The notes under the pieces were generated by a model. That model ran no database searches. It had not been told where the DNA came from and worked only from the letters and a program-made list of their open reading frames with translations. A stretch of DNA of 64,000 bases from Amphibalanus amphitrite (Eukaryota > Arthropoda > Thecostraca > Balanomorpha > Balanidae): positions 62,001-126,000 of the forward strand of contig NW_024882956.1 in the NCBI RefSeq assembly GCF_019059575.1, written 5' to 3'. The position numbers and the translations under genes are program-made. Of the stretch, positions 21,754-33,325 are shown in pieces; the first letter of the stretch is position 1, and each line of letters starts with the position of its first letter.

Positions 21754-23322
21754 TTAAAGGGAAACTATCACCTTTTTCATTTTTATAAGATTGCACAATT
21801 CGAATTTTAGAAGTCGTTCTGTGCAGGTTTCAGACTTACCGGATTCTTCAAACACGATCTTTCGATAAATGATTCCAGAGTCGCTTGCGAGTCTAAAATA
21901 GTACGTGCGAAAAGCCTTCATCACTATTTTCATGATGGCCGACGGCGAAATTGTCACCTTGAATGGCGCACTTCATACATCTATCACGCAATTTCCGAAG
22001 GCAAGCTACAACATTATTTTTCAATATAAGTCTCACGCCCGTTCCAAATTTAAAGAAAAAGACAAAAAATGATGCCAACTCACAACCAAATACCTTCGTA
22101 CCATACCCGAACGTTGAATCTCGTCAACCCGGCTTTGTTTACCTACTTTTGCGGCGTATCGATTCGCCGGGTCCAAAGCCGGGAATTCCAGCGCCAACGC
22201 TGAGTGCATGGTGCTAATGTGGCGCTAATCTCCAAATCCACAGCATCGGCGAATCGATTTCTGCTTTCTTTTTGCAAAATGAAAAATGCGAAACGCCAAT
22301 GGTTTTTGAAAATAATTTAACTGGTAATACATTCAGAATTTTCATAACCTAGGATGATATTACCAGTATAACGCCTTTTGGGGCGACTAACGGAGCGAGC
22401 GAGAGGGTGAGCCTTGCACGTGCGAAATTTTGAAGGGGTACCTCCAACTGACTTGTGCACGGCACCCTACTAACCGGTCTCTAGCGATGTGCCAAATTTG
22501 AACACAATCGGCCCAGCCGTTCTCGAGATCTGGAAGCGGCACCCTACACGTGCGCACGTGCAAAATGGGTCCCAACTGACTTTTGCACTGCACCCTTCTA
22601 ACGGGTCCCTAACCATGCACCAAATTTGAGCGCCATCGGTCCAGCCGTTCTCGAGATCTGGAAACGACCCCTGCACGTGCGCACGTGCAGCAGCACCCCA
22701 ACTCTGGCACATGGATATGCATTGCCTAGTGGGTGCCTACCTACATGCCAACTTTCAGCGCAATCGGCCTAGTAGTTACCGAGATATTGCAACAATTACA
22801 AAAGTGACACCTCTTCGTTTTTGCACGTGGCACGTGCATAAGGGGTTACCCACATGCATCGGGAATAGTCCAATGCTTGGTAGAAGGAATGAAGCTACCC
22901 TACAAAAATTACCGCGTGTAAGTCGGTCAAGTGGTTGCTGAGATATAAGCGTCGCAAAATCGTGACCATGGCCGGCCGGCCGGCCGCTCATACTCAGAAA
23001 TTTCCGTTAATCAAAGGGAAGACTTCGCTCGTTTCGCTCGCTCCGTAATTATGTTGATATTCGGCAAAATCGTAAATCAACTTTTGAGTTGAAGTTTCGT
23101 AGAGAAGCTCCGATTTCACGCGATTCAAATATAGTGATAGTTGAGGAATCTGGTGCGTTTTAACGTAAAAAATAGTACAAAAAGTAGGTGAAATCCCAAT
23201 TTCAACATTAAATTACTCGTGACTCAGACCGAGTTTGGAAAATCTGATTTCAGTTTCCTAAAGTGGAGTGCTGATTCTACCAAATATCAAATTTTGTATT
23301 TTGGCTGACAATTTACCTTTAA
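21754..23322. mobile_element. TTAA-flanked element with AGG ends (Kolobok-like)
   Basis: TTAA at 21754-21757 and 23319-23322 flanks 21758-23318. The left end is AGGGAAACTATCACC and the right end, inverted, is AGGTAAATTGTCAGCC. They are related but imperfect. TTAA with an AGG terminus is the Kolobok pattern, and the element has relatives at 26886, 47834 and 63778. It contains an inner insertion at about 22388-23047. Confidence 0.6.
22388..23047. mobile_element. Inner element with ACGGAGCGAGCGA ends and ACGTGC repeats
   Basis: ACGGAGCGAGCGA at about 22389 faces its complement (TCGCTCGCTCCGT) at about 23035. Inside, paragraphs of about 120-125 bases repeat three to four times. Each carries GCACGTGCG and a phrase such as CCGTTCTCGAGATCTGGAA. 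A GGCCGGCC palindrome lies at 22972-22986. No coding sequence is evident. The class is unknown, and the flanking duplication is short or absent. Confidence 0.5.
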
Positions 23323-23654
23323 GACATCTAAGCTGCTGTGCTGATCCGGAGAGCGGGTAGACCGCCGCCGCCCGTCGCTGTCGCCGCCCGGGGCGTGGCT
23401 GCTGGTCCTGTCTTCGGTGCTGCTGACGTCGCTGACGTAGTGTTGTGCGTCATAAAACATAACCGTTAAGACTGTTCTATGTAAAAGTGAATTGTAGCAT
23501 GTGCAGGGAAACTTGTTGTGAGGTGGTGAGGGTAATTATGCTTGATGCTTCTGAGCGCAGTTGGAGGTTGGTTTTGTGTTTGTTTGTTTTCCGCCCGGGT
23601 AATCTGTACAACGCCTGACCGGATTGTGCAATGTGCAATGTGCATCTTTGCCTT

Positions 23655-23728
23655 TGTAAGTACTGTAATAAGTACTGTAGTACTGTAATTATAAATAAGT
23701 ACTGTAATTACAGTACTGTAATAAACTC
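23655..23728. repeat. Short tandem repeat of AGTACTGTAAT
   Basis: AGTACTGTAAT and variants repeat about six times in direct and inverted order. The array lies just upstream of a TTAA element. Confidence 0.7.
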
Positions 23729-23746
23729 GTATGAAAAAAAAATACC

Positions 23747-24646
23747 TTAACCCTCGCCCGCACATGGGGGGTTGCTACCCCCCCCCCCCAGGTAGTTTTT
23801 CTGCTCTGCACTCAACCTTTTTAGAGCTAGAAGCCTGATTTTTCGTATAGCTGCTCCTCTATCCTTTCTTGATGTCCACTGAAAATTTCAAGTTTCTGTT
23901 GTTTTTGGTTTCGGAGATATTACCTAGTTCTTCAGGTCATGTCATGACCCAAATGACAAATATACAACATCTTGCGTTGTTTATGGGTCTTGTGAGCTTT
24001 TGACACCCTGATTTCGGCCTTTTTTTGCCAGTCTTACCTCCCACCTATCATGGAACATGTTGTTCGACGATGTACAGATGTCAAGGTCAACCTAGGTCAT
24101 CTAAAAACATTGCATTTTAGGCAAGCTGAATTTACTTTTTGTGAAGTTTCTTCGACTGTATTTTTGGTAAAAGCTTCTCATTTCATGATCTGATGTAATA
24201 TGGACACATAAACAATCGGTGCACACATCAGTATACACACAGACACACACAGGCATACAAACACATATCATTGACCTTGACCTAACTTGACCTGAAATGA
24301 CCTCAGCTGCAAAAACCTGGTCGGATAGTGTGACAAAGAGGTTCTAGCTTGCTTGGCACCACAAAACGGCATCGTCATCGGTATATGGTGAGCAGCGCAC
24401 TTGATATCCAACGGTGACCCAAAACAGCAACATTTTTTAGTTTGACCTGACCTGGAAGATCAATGACTGACCTGAGAAAGGAAAACTGGGTATCATTGGA
24501 TTCGTCTCTTCCCAAAGAATCTTTTTGGTACTTACCGCGAAGCTCTATCTCCAACAGGAACGAAATGGCGCGGGGGGTGGCAACCACCCCCCCCCCCCCA
24601 TTTGCGTTCTAGGATGGGAAAATGGCATGTGCGGGCGAGGGGTTAA
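23747..24646. mobile_element. TTAA element, AGGTCA-rich family (CCCTCGCCCGCACATG subfamily)
   Basis: TTAA at 23747-23750 and 24643-24646 flanks 23751-24642. The left end CCCTCGCCCGCACATG is matched inverted at the right by CATGTGCGGGCGAGG. A G run and C run follow inside each end (23766-23790 and 24572-24600). Interior words include AAGGTCAACCTAGGTCA at about 24080 and TGACCTTGACC at about 24272. It is non-coding. Confidence 0.9.
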
Positions 24647-25249
24647 GATTTCCTGAGTGTGCAATACGCATTCAAAAATAGATGTGTGTTTGGACGAAGA
24701 AGGTGATGGTTCTTTGTGCTGAAAAGTTTAGTGTTGCATTCAAATTTCAGCATAGTTCTTCAAATCAATAACTTGACCCGTCCAGGTCACCGATTATCTC
24801 AAGAGCACTGCTCAACAAAATGAAAATTTATTGATTTTATGGGTGCTTTAAAAGTATGAACATTCAAATCATCAGCTCACCAATTTTCTCTTGAATTATG
24901 TGATGTTTTGTATCTCTTAATGATTTCCATTTCATCAAACAAAGAACATACTCCACCCTTGTAACATTGATTGGTTCAATGTGCATGCCACCTTGGAAAT
25001 ACATTCATCATGATTCATGTAACTGTAGCCATTGTTCTTGCTCATTTGCACCTTGCGGCAGCACTGACAATTGCTCAGTGCTCACAATGTTTTATGTTTA
25101 GGTAGGTATTAACCGCAAATTATAATAGCAGACAATACTCTACTCGATTAACTACTTATTGGATGAGAGAAATGTAAAATAAAAATGGCCTCAACAATAT
25201 GAAAATATCATGTGATGCATGTTTTATGGTCCATGCTATAGGTAGGGTA
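24647..25249. other. AT-rich DNA, nothing recognised
   Basis: There is no coding pattern or repeat end in this stretch. It may be intronic DNA or an old unrecognised repeat. Confidence 0.4.
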
Positions 25250-25360
25250 GGGTAGTGCAGTGCAGTGCAGTGCAGTGCAGTGCAGTGCAGTGCAGTGTAG
25301 TGTAGTGTAGTGTAGGAGTAGAGTAGGCGTAGGGTAGGGTAGGGTAGGGTAGGGGGCCGC
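25250..25360. repeat. Pentanucleotide arrays (GTGCA)n and (GGGTA)n
   Basis: About nine GTGCA units (25255-25297) pass into GTGTA units and then into GGGTA units (25330-25357), flanked on the left by three more GGGTA. The array borders a GGCCGCCCGGCC word and a phrase, AACGCTTTTGAG, that also occurs inside the TTAA element at 31116. Confidence 0.9.
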
Positions 25361-25511
25361 CCGGCCTGCAACGCTTTTGAGTGGCTTATAACTCAACAAC
25401 CGCTGGGCCAATTGACATGCAATCAGGGATGTCGATTTGTGAAAATGGTTGGGGGTGCCCAGAGCTAACGCAGACCTCACATGCTATTCTTTTAGATAAA
25501 ACCGCATTGTG

Positions 25512-26765
25512 TTAGTATAACTTTTTATTTATTTATTTATTTATTTACCAAGATCGTCGACGGGATTCCCATTGAAAGACGAAGTCAATTCATAAAATCA
25601 AACACGCATACAGCACACACCAACTCAAAAAAACACACGCACAGTAAAGCACAGTAAAACCGTACATATAGATATACAAGAGTGACGATAATACTTAATT
25701 ATTTTAAAAGTAGTACAAATGTTGTTGATTTAAATTCAAATTTAATGATGATACCTAATGATTACAACTGGTCTTAACCATGTCCACAAGTGACAATTCT
25801 CAATTGTATTGCACTGTAAGGTGTACAATTATGTAGGATAAGGGTTTCATTGGCTACATGTTGTCGTGAGATCCGTACAGATCATAGGTCCTCCACAAAT
25901 TTTTGCCCGCTGGATCCACAGAGATCATAGATCCGACCCCTAAATTTTGTCGAGAGATCCATTCGGATCATAGATCCAACCCCTAAATTTTGTCGAGAGA
26001 TCCACTCGGATCATAGATCCAACCCCTCTATTTATTTTGTCGAGAGATCAACTGAGATCATAGATCCAGCTCTCGGATCCATGCACATGTCTGGGCCTCA
26101 TGTTTGATAGGAAAGTTCCCGAGTTTGCCTCTGGTGATACTCGGCATGGCGCGTACAGTTTTTCAAAGAAAATAACGCACTCCTCCAACATGTCCTCAAT
26201 GTTACTGGATATTTTACCGGGAGCGGTATTTTCTAATTCTAAGGCCATGTATGGCCTAAAACCCTTTTTACCACGCATTAATTTATGAAAGTATCTTGAA
26301 CCCTTTTCTCCAAGTTCTCGCCAATTTACTTTGCACTGAAACATGTTTCGTTGAGTTTGTTGACCTACTAATTCATCCCTCTCCTGTTTTAGTTTGATAA
26401 GTCGTTCTCTTCCCTTTTCATTTGGCTCGTCACATGTTGAATTTATTTCGTTTTGCAGCAGCTCAAGTCGTTCTGATCTTTTTGCTTCATTCTGCTGGAG
26501 AACTTAATCGACTCTCCCCTGATAGCACATAGCACAGTCTGTAAGACCGTATGTTTACTTATGCCTTCAGTATCATTTGATGCTATGGTTTCAGGAATAA
26601 AACGCTTCATATAATCTACGTATTCTTCGTTGAGAAGAAGATTGTTGTTTAATTTCCAGTAAGACTTTCCCCACACTGTTTTCCCAATTTGCACTTCTAA
26701 GGTAATTAGTTTGTGATCCGCCAGATACCCATCAACTATTTTTGCTGTCGGTTTGATCTGTTGTG
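25512..26765 (-). pseudogene. Tx1/L1-type LINE, 3' part (minus strand)
   Basis: On the minus strand this continues the endonuclease-RT protein begun at 31060. At 26765-26443 the text DGYLADHKLITLEVQIG is the end of the endonuclease (the conserved D-H pair), followed by KSYWKLNNNLLLNEEY, typical of L1/Tx1. At 26400-26097 it reads NWRELGEKGSRYFHKLMR, the linker before the RT. Coding stops at about 26097, where the right end of a hAT-like repeat is found (CACATGTCTG). The RT is deleted. A TAAA tail, read on the minus strand at 25518-25545, marks the LINE 3' end. Confidence 0.75.
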
Positions 26766-27181
26766 AAAGCAAACAGACGCGTAACCACCACTGGGGACAC
26801 TGGGGAGTGGGGACCGGTCCCCAGTAACTTTGGGGTTACTGGGGACCGTCCCCAGTAAAACCGACGACTTCCTCAATTTGCTTAAAGGTAGTGTGCCATC
26901 TTCCAATGATTTCCCATTTTATTTTTCCTAGGATAAGAAGCTTCTGTTTTTACCCAATATCGCAAAAAATCAAAAATGGGCCTAAAATAGTGCTTTTTTT
27001 CGCCTAAAAGTTTATCGGTTTTTCGATATGTATAACAACTGTAGTGGGCTGACCTGCAAACAGGCCTCGGCAACAATCGCGAATGCGGCGCACATGTGAC
27101 AATAAGCAAAGGTCATGATAGAGTTACGACGCACGGGAATGAGTTATCAGCTGTCTAATCGTAGACAACACAATGTCGAAT

Positions 27182-28219
27182 TTAACCCTCGCCGGTCCTA
27201 TTGGTTTTCTTCATACGCGCCGGCCGAGGGGGGAGGGGGCGGGTACGACCCCCCCCCCGCCGTTTCGCCCCTGGTGGAGCTAGCGCGTCGCGGAAAAAAC
27301 GAGCGTTTGCGCCGTTACGAGACGCAGAGATTGGTACCCGATTTTAAGGTCCTAGGTCAACCGGTGACCTCTGAGGTCAGGTCAAGTGCCCCAAGGTACG
27401 GTTCAGTTTTTGGTGAATAACTTCGCAAAAAACGGCCGCAGAGCCGCGATTTTGGCAGCATCGTGTTCGCCTCGCTCAGGCGCGTCGAATGATATACTTT
27501 TTTGTCCGGGTCAGGTTAACTTGGGGTGTTGACCTCAGGTCAAGGTCAGGTCAGCACCCCCAGGTCACGAAGTTGGTCGAAAGAGATCATGTCGCATATC
27601 ATTCGATTCGGCAGGTCTTCCTGAGTCCATTGGTGGCTTTTCCGACTCGCTAGCTCAATTTGCTCGGGAGTTATTGACGAAAAACTAATATGACCTTGAT
27701 GACGTCATAAATGACGTCACGCAAGGTCAACATTGCAAAAGTGACGCATCTAACCTTGCAAGGAGTGCATCAAATCACTATTCTGTGTGCTTGAGATAGG
27801 TGGAGATCGTTCCCGGCGCCAGAATAGCAGTTTTCATTTTTCCCCATTGACTTATAATGGTGAGGTCACGAAAATGACCTGACCTCATATGACCTTTAGT
27901 AAAAATCCGAGATATACAAGTTGTGAGACTCATAATGGATACTAGATCCTGCAAGTTTCATTTCCCTGTGACATCTCCTCTGTCAGTGAAGGCGTTGCGA
28001 AGTTGCGACGTCTGAAGACCGTGCAGAAGTTCACTTATGACGTCATAGGTCAGTGACCTGACCTGACCCAAAAATGCGGTTGGTGTCAAAAGATCCGGCT
28101 TGAATCAAAGGTCGGGTATGCCAAGTTTCAGCTCTCTATCGCCAGCGTGTTCGGAGCTATCGCGAAAAAACCCTATGGGGGGGCACCCGCCCCCCCCCCC
28201 CTCGGCCGGCGAGGGTTAA
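27182..28219. mobile_element. TTAA element, AGGTCA-rich family (CCCTCGCCGG subfamily)
   Basis: TTAA at 27182-27185 and 28216-28219 flanks 27186-28215. The left end CCCTCGCCGG is matched by CCGGCGAGGG on the right. C runs lie inside both ends. AGGTCA clusters occur at 27350-27380, 27535-27568, 27720-27730, 27862-27892 and 28045-28070. The family core CCATTGACTTATAATGG lies at about 27844-27860. It is non-coding. A truncated relative ends at 34238. Confidence 0.9.
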
Positions 28220-28459
28220 ACTGTAAGCCTGTATTGGTATTGTTTCTTTAATTTGGCTGTCGAACATTAATTTATGGTTTGAAATATTATTTTATGTAAA
28301 ATAATTTATATGAAACAGCCGTCTCTAAAGTTATGACCCCATCTCACCACATGAAAGTGGCAGAAATGACAATGATCAGCTGACGCATTTTTCTTGACCG
28401 AAGTCAGAGCGCGCGGCCCGACGCACCACCACCGCACCACAAAGTATGAGCAGAAGCCA

Positions 28460-28715
28460 CCTGCGGTAGACCGCGCCCAAAGCCAGGGCCCCGGTAACGT
28501 GAGGTAGCCGAGTCGGGGCAGCGTGCGCTGACCCAAGCCGGGGCCGCGGCTTTGGGCGCGGTCTACCGCATCCCCGGGCAGCCCCGGGCTATCACATGAC
28601 ACCGGGAGGACGCGCGGCCCCGGCTTGGGTCAGCGCACGCTGCCCCGACTCGGCTACCTCACGTTACCGGGGCCCTGGCTTTGGGCGCGGTCTACTGCAC
28701 CACCTAACAGGCGTG
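28460..28715. repeat. Large GC-rich inverted repeat
   Basis: GCGGTAGACCGCGCCCAAAG at about 28465 and GGTAACGTGAGGTAGCCG at about 28492 recur inverted at about 28655-28697. A third, internal inverted copy of the CTTTGGGCGCGGTCTACCGC part lies at about 28550-28569. The arms are about 90-100 bases and rich in CpG. The repeat lies inside the 26886 element. Confidence 0.8.
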
Positions 28716-29034
28716 TTCGAAACCGCAGGAGATGATGATGAACGGGTTTATCGAAACTTGATTGGATGAACCTATCGGTAATAGCGATTCCTGTGTGTGC
28801 ATTTATTGCAATAATTATTGCATTTATTATTATTACATAGTGGTGTGAAATGTAGTTGGGGTACGACCGACAACCCGTCGGGGCGAATTTCGCACTGGGG
28901 TACTCAAAATTTGAAGAATTTAAGACGTTTCCATGAGTTTTGAAGGTATGGATAAGTTCTAAAAATCCGGTTCTCCTTATCTGGGCCATTAACTCCATAC
29001 GGTCCAGGAAAGCTGGCACACTACCTTTAAAAAG

Positions 29035-29475
29035 CCAAAAAGCTGGAACAGCTACTCATTGGCCCAACAGACCGAGCAAGCCTGGAAAAAAGTTCGCAGA
29101 TCGTTAGAATGGTGGCCCGAGGAACTCGAGGTGGATAAGTTGTCCAGTCAGCTGCGCGTGTTCCTGTCGGGAAGACAGGTCACGTGCCTCAAGAACGCCC
29201 AGGAGGCCTTCCAAAGCCTGAGTCATGACGCCCAAGCTTTCCTCCCACAAGTCGAGCAGCTGCTGAAGCAACTGACTGTGTTGCCAGCAACCTCGGCTAC
29301 CGCAGAGCGAAGCTTCAGTGCCTTGCGTAGGCTGAAGACATGGATGCGAATGAAGCAAAGGCGTCTCGACTGAGTGGCTATACTGCATGTGCACCGTGAC
29401 CGCGTGCAGGTGCAGCCCACTGAGGTGGCTAGGGACTTTTTGGCTCTGAACGCGTCTCGCCGCCACACATTTTAG
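29035..29475 (+). pseudogene. hAT transposase C-terminal dimerisation domain
   Basis: The plus frame 29059-29373 ends with LPATSATAERSFSALRRLK and TWMR, the hallmark ATSATAERSFSxLRRIKTxLR block of the hAT-family C-terminal dimerisation region. After a one-base slip the conserved follow-up ILHVHRD is seen at about 29380. The catalytic core and zinc finger upstream are lost, replaced by the TTAA element that ends at 29026. This fragment identifies the 26774-30406 element as hAT by protein as well as by its TSD. Confidence 0.85.
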
Positions 29476-30268
29476 CCCTCGCCCTGGCAGGGGAGGGGGT
29501 CGATGCGACCCCCCCCCCCCCGAGTTTTTTGCGATGCGCGCCGAACGTTTAGTCGGATCGTGCTGAAATTTTCGATAGCTTCCTGGACATCCTTTGCGCA
29601 GCTTTTAGTAAAAAAAGCATTTCCGGGTCATGTCAGGCCACCGAGCTATGACGTCATAATAGGCATAGCCTCTGACCGTTTTTGAAAAAAAAAAATCGTA
29701 CATATCCGTAACTGGACGTGATCTCATCGACAAGAACGAACTATTCCGTGTGATTTGTCAGAATTTGACTGGAAATGAATCTTCACATTGTATGTTGTTG
29801 ACCTTTCTAAGGTCAACCAAGGTAATGACCTCGCATACTCACACGCTGACCTCCGTAATATGAGCTGTGTTAAGTGGGGTTTCTTGAGGTCCTGAACCCG
29901 AATCTGTGGTTCAGTTTTCCTCTAAATGCCTTCAAGCCCGTTCCTTGACCTTAACAAGGTCAATCCAGGTCAATTACCTAGAATGAACTTCCGCCGGCGA
30001 CCGTCCTCGCCGGCAGCGGGCGTGACCTTCCGTGTTCCCGGGGAATACGTCACGCCAGTAATGACTGAAATGCAGTCAACTTTACATCATTTTGTTGCTA
30101 ATTCGTTGAAAGACACGGTCGTGAGAGTTTGATGTGGCTATCTTTCATAGATTCGCCAATAGGTACTGGCTAAGTAATTTGGAAGATGATAGCTTTTCAC
30201 GAAAATTTGATCTTTGACCTGCCTGCCAAGCCACGTTATGAAAAATGCCCTGCCAGTGGGAGGGTTAA
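29472..30268. mobile_element. TTAA element, AGGTCA-rich family, left TTAA mutated to TTAG
   Basis: The body is about 29476-30264. Its left end GCCCTCGCCCTGGCAG follows TTAG, and its right end CTGCCAGTGGGAGGG precedes TTAA at 30265-30268. A C run lies at 29508-29522. AGGTCA-type words occur at 29800-29832 and 29945-29972. The part 30060-30230 matches 18975-19086 plus 19989-20045. It is non-coding. Confidence 0.75.
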
Positions 30269-30414
30269 GATCTTTTAAAGATAGATTTTATTCTGACAGT
30301 TTTCCACCCACCCCACGTATCTCATCCCACACCTGAAATATTATATTTGGTCTTCGCGGCCTTCCATGTGGTCCCCAGTAACTTCGGGCTCGTGGTTACG
30401 CGCCTGAAAGCAAA

Positions 30415-31060
30415 CATTCACTAATAAGAAAAAAAAATCGATCCTCGATGTGCTCATCGGGCGACTTCGCTGGTAGGTGAACTTTTTCTTCCCCGGATTG
30501 TTCACACGCCAGATCTCCACCAAGTCTTTGTAATCCATGAATTGTGCAATTGCTTTTTGACACCTGTGGTTGTTAACAACTCGTTTTGCCCTGGTAAGTC
30601 TGTCAATTTTCATATCTAACATAGTATTCCAATCGCCTCCCAAAATCATAGCGTCACAACTGAAGCGCTCAATGCTTTGAAACAGCTCTTCCAAAGCTCC
30701 GCTCAATGCTTTGAAACAGCTCTTCCAAAGCTCCAGATTGATCATAGTTGGGTCCATCGCGCGATTACAATCACTGCCCCATTTATTTCGGCTTGCATGA
30801 CAATATATCGCCCATTTTTGCAAGTGTTAATACCAAGAGATTCTATTCTACTTCCTGGGAGCAGGAAGATGGCCACACCCCTACTCCTACTGTCTCCGTG
30901 GGCGAAGAAACATTTGCCGCCCCACTCGTTACTAATGATTGCTTCTAATTGTTGGTCGCTGTGCGTCTCCTGCAACAATATTACATCGGCGCTCATGTTT
31001 TTCAGCCATGAAACCTGCTGATCTCACCGAACATTCGCCTTGCGTAATCTCCAGACAAAA
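30415..31060 (-). pseudogene. Tx1/L1-type LINE, apurinic endonuclease part (minus strand)
   Basis: Read on the minus strand, MSADVILLQETHSDQQ at about 30996 is the E-containing motif of an APE-type endonuclease. DAMILGGDWNTML at about 30640 is the GDxN motif. SRIDFFFLLVNV at about 30435 is the xRID motif before the hAT insertion. One frame slip separates the first two blocks, and a 38-base repeat (TTGAAACAGCTCTTCCAAAG, twice at 30676-30737) adds a duplication. The protein continues at 26765 after the hAT element. This is an L1/Tx1-clade non-LTR retrotransposon, inactive. Confidence 0.8.
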
Positions 31061-31111
31061 TATCTACATTGAGGGTCAGGTCAATTTTGCGACCTCTCCA
31101 TTACCTATTAG

Positions 31112-32296
31112 TTAACCCGCGCCGTGCTGGTGGCCTGTGTTTTCCGTGTCGTGCTGGGGGGGGGGACGTTTTCACGCCCCCCTCTAACTCGGCTCCCGGG
31201 TCATGTAGCGACATGCAGTAAGCGGTAATCGAAAAAGTGTCAAAAATAATGACGGAAACACTTCGTTCAATTTTTAGTTCAGGTCAAAGGTCAGGTCACC
31301 AGAGGTCAGCAAAGGTCAAATTTAGTCCATTTCAACAACTTAAGAAACTGCCAACGGCTAACTCGGAACCAATAGAGCTACAGCGCCGCGGAAAGCGCAT
31401 TCGATAGCCGTTTTACCGACCTTTCTAGATTTTGCTCTCAGATTTGACCTCAGGTCAACGGTTTAGCATCCAGAGGGCAAAAACTAACAAAATAGCCGTT
31501 TTCACGAAAAATGGTTTTCGGTAATTACGAGCGAGCGAGCGCAGCGAGCGAAGCGAAGTCTTTTCAATATAACGGAAAAATCTCAGTATGAGCGGCCCGG
31601 CCCGGCCCGGCCTGTAACGCTTTTGAGAGGCTTATATCTCAGCAACCGCTGGACCGATTGGCCTGCGGTCTTTTTTGCTGGGTAGCCCCATCCCTTCTAC
31701 CACGTAATTGACTACTTTTGATACATCTCAGTGACCGTCGTGGCACGTGCCACGTGAAAAGTCAAGGGTGTTCAAGTAGTTTTGCAAAAGTAATGATTTT
31801 GAGAGGCCCATATCTCAGCAGCGGCTTGAGCGATTGTCTTGCGGTAATTTTTATAGGGTAGCTGCATCCCTTCTGCCAAAGGTCGGACCTCGGGGTCACA
31901 GTTGCCATTTTCCGGTTCAGTGTGTCAGTTTTACCTACATCTCGATGTCTGAGAGTGTCTAGAATAGCGTTCGTGCAAAACATGCGCTTTTCAATTTTCT
32001 CCCATTGACTTATAATGGAGAGGCCGCAAAATTGACCTGAGGTCACCGATATCAAAATTCCGAGATATACATTTTATAGATAGTGTTGCTCTTATCAATC
32101 GCTGAAAGTTTCAAGGCAATCGATTTATCAGTGTAGCTATGACTAGCATTCTTTTTTAGGTGGGGTCACTTGGCGTGACCTGGTGACCTGACCTAAGGCG
32201 ACCTGGGTCTGAAATTTTGGCCCCGCCGTTTTTGAGATATCTGCGAAAACAGCAGGGGGTGTTCAAACCCCCCCCCCCCGGCCCGGCGCGGGTTAA
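31112..32296. mobile_element. TTAA element, AGGTCA-rich family (CCCGCGCCG subfamily)
   Basis: TTAA at 31112-31115 and 32293-32296 flanks 31116-32292. The left end is CCCGCGCCGTGCTGG and the right end is CCCGGCGCGGG. AGGTCA clusters lie at 31281-31318, 31442-31458, 32030-32045 and 32165-32195. The core CCATTGACTTATAATGG is at 31988-32004. Members at 44407 and 55656 share the phrase AACTCGGCTC and most of the body. It carries an extra GAGCGAGCGAGCGCAGCGAG patch (31527-31550) followed by GGCCCGGCCC repeats, apparently an inner insertion. Confidence 0.9.
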
Positions 32297-32580
32297 AATA
32301 GAGCACAAATCTCTTATATTTAGATACACATTCGGGCGAATTTCCTTAAAAAGTGTCATGACCTCTCTAGATGATCTCAGGTCAACCGAATTTGAAAAAC
32401 TGGGGTACATATGATGGCACTCGGTGACTTAAGCATATCCTGCAAAGTTGGAATCAAATCGATGAAAATCTCTAGTTTTTAAGAACAAAATAGTGCATAT
32501 TTAGTGCCTTTTTGACAATGTACCAGTTTTGTGACCTTGTGACCTGACCTGGGGTCACTGGAACCTAAAACTCCCAGGTC
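32297..32580. mobile_element. Fragment of another AGGTCA-family element
   Basis: TGACCT/AGGTCA words (32358-32385 and 32540-32582) and general wording resemble the family. With 31064-31111 (GGGTCAGGTCAATTTTGCGA) on the other side of the insertion it appears to be an older, end-truncated copy into which the 31116 element jumped. The ends are not found. Confidence 0.45.
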
Positions 32581-32582
32581 AA

Positions 32583-33235
32583 GTGACCAATAAGAGAAGC
32601 CCCATAGGAAGAAAAGAGGTGCCCTGGCAGAAGAGGGGGCGCCCCCAGCAGCGGAAGCGCGCCCCCAGCAGAAGAGAGGTGCCTCCAGCAGAACAGACTA
32701 GAGAGGTGCCCACTGCAGATGAGAGGCACCCCAGTCAAAGTTGAGCACAGTTGGAGCACCTCCATTGGAATGCTGGTTCGCTAAGCAGGAGAAGAACACA
32801 GATAAGACACAGATAAGACTTTTTTCATAGATAGTTCATAGATACGATACGACTCCCCAGCAGCAGGGGCGCCCACGAAGAAGCCAAAAGAGGTATGTAT
32901 GTACACACTACACTCCCATAAGAAGTGGGTCGGACCAGAAAGAATAAGGGCACTCCTATCAGAAGATGGGCGTCCGAGATAAAAAACGCCTACAACAAAT
33001 TGGTCGCTCATACAAGAAATCAAGCGACTAAAGCAAAAAGTTAGCGGCCCCATGTGGGACTGGGCGATTGACGTAGAGGTTGGGCGACCCGACCCGCGTA
33101 TGGCATTCCAGCATAAATGTGGCGTTTTCAGAAAAAAGAGTGACATCACTGGTAGTAGAAGGAAGACGCACGAGCAAAAGGTCACCTCTTTTGTTAACAT
33201 AGTGGCGCAAAAGAGGACTTAATTTTACAACTTTT
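32583..33235. repeat. Degenerate GCGCCCCCAGCAGAAG-type tandem repeat
   Basis: Units of about 20-40 bases of the kind GCGCCCCCAGCAGAAGAGG repeat imperfectly and decay to the right. The same repeat fills the interior of the hAT-type element at 52966-54494, so this is probably a fragment of that family. Frames across it are repeat-driven, not genes. Confidence 0.6.
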
Positions 33236-33325
33236 GATGATAGCTTTCCTTCAATGCAATCTAGCGAAGCTTTTATCCTCCCACCGGAGCTGATTTACCA
33301 AAGCTGCAATCTTATTTCCTATTAG

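Larger units (their letters stand above)
26882..29030. mobile_element. TTAA-flanked element with AGGTAGTGTGCC ends (Kolobok-like)
   Basis: TTAA at 26882-26885 and 29027-29030 flanks 26886-29026. The ends AGGTAGTGTGCC and GGCACACTACCT are perfect complements over 12 bases. No transposase is visible. It is split by an AGGTCA-family element at 27182-28219 and contains a large inverted repeat at 28460-28715. Confidence 0.8.
26766..30414. mobile_element. hAT transposon inserted in the minus-strand LINE
   Basis: The body is 26774-30406. An 8-bp duplication, AAAGCAAA, lies at 26766-26773 and 30407-30414. The ends are CAGACGCGTAACCAC and the inverted CAGGCGCGTAACCAC. They are followed by CCCCAGTAACTT blocks on both sides. 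It carries a real hAT transposase fragment at 29035-29475, so it was once autonomous or derives from such an element. Two TTAA elements have landed in it (26886-29026 and 29476-30264), and the first of these contains a third (27186-28215). Confidence 0.9.

Noticed and set aside
24647-25249. Possible exon or RNA gene in the AT-rich gap
   Set aside because: No conserved motif, splice-site pair or tRNA-like fold could be recognised by eye.
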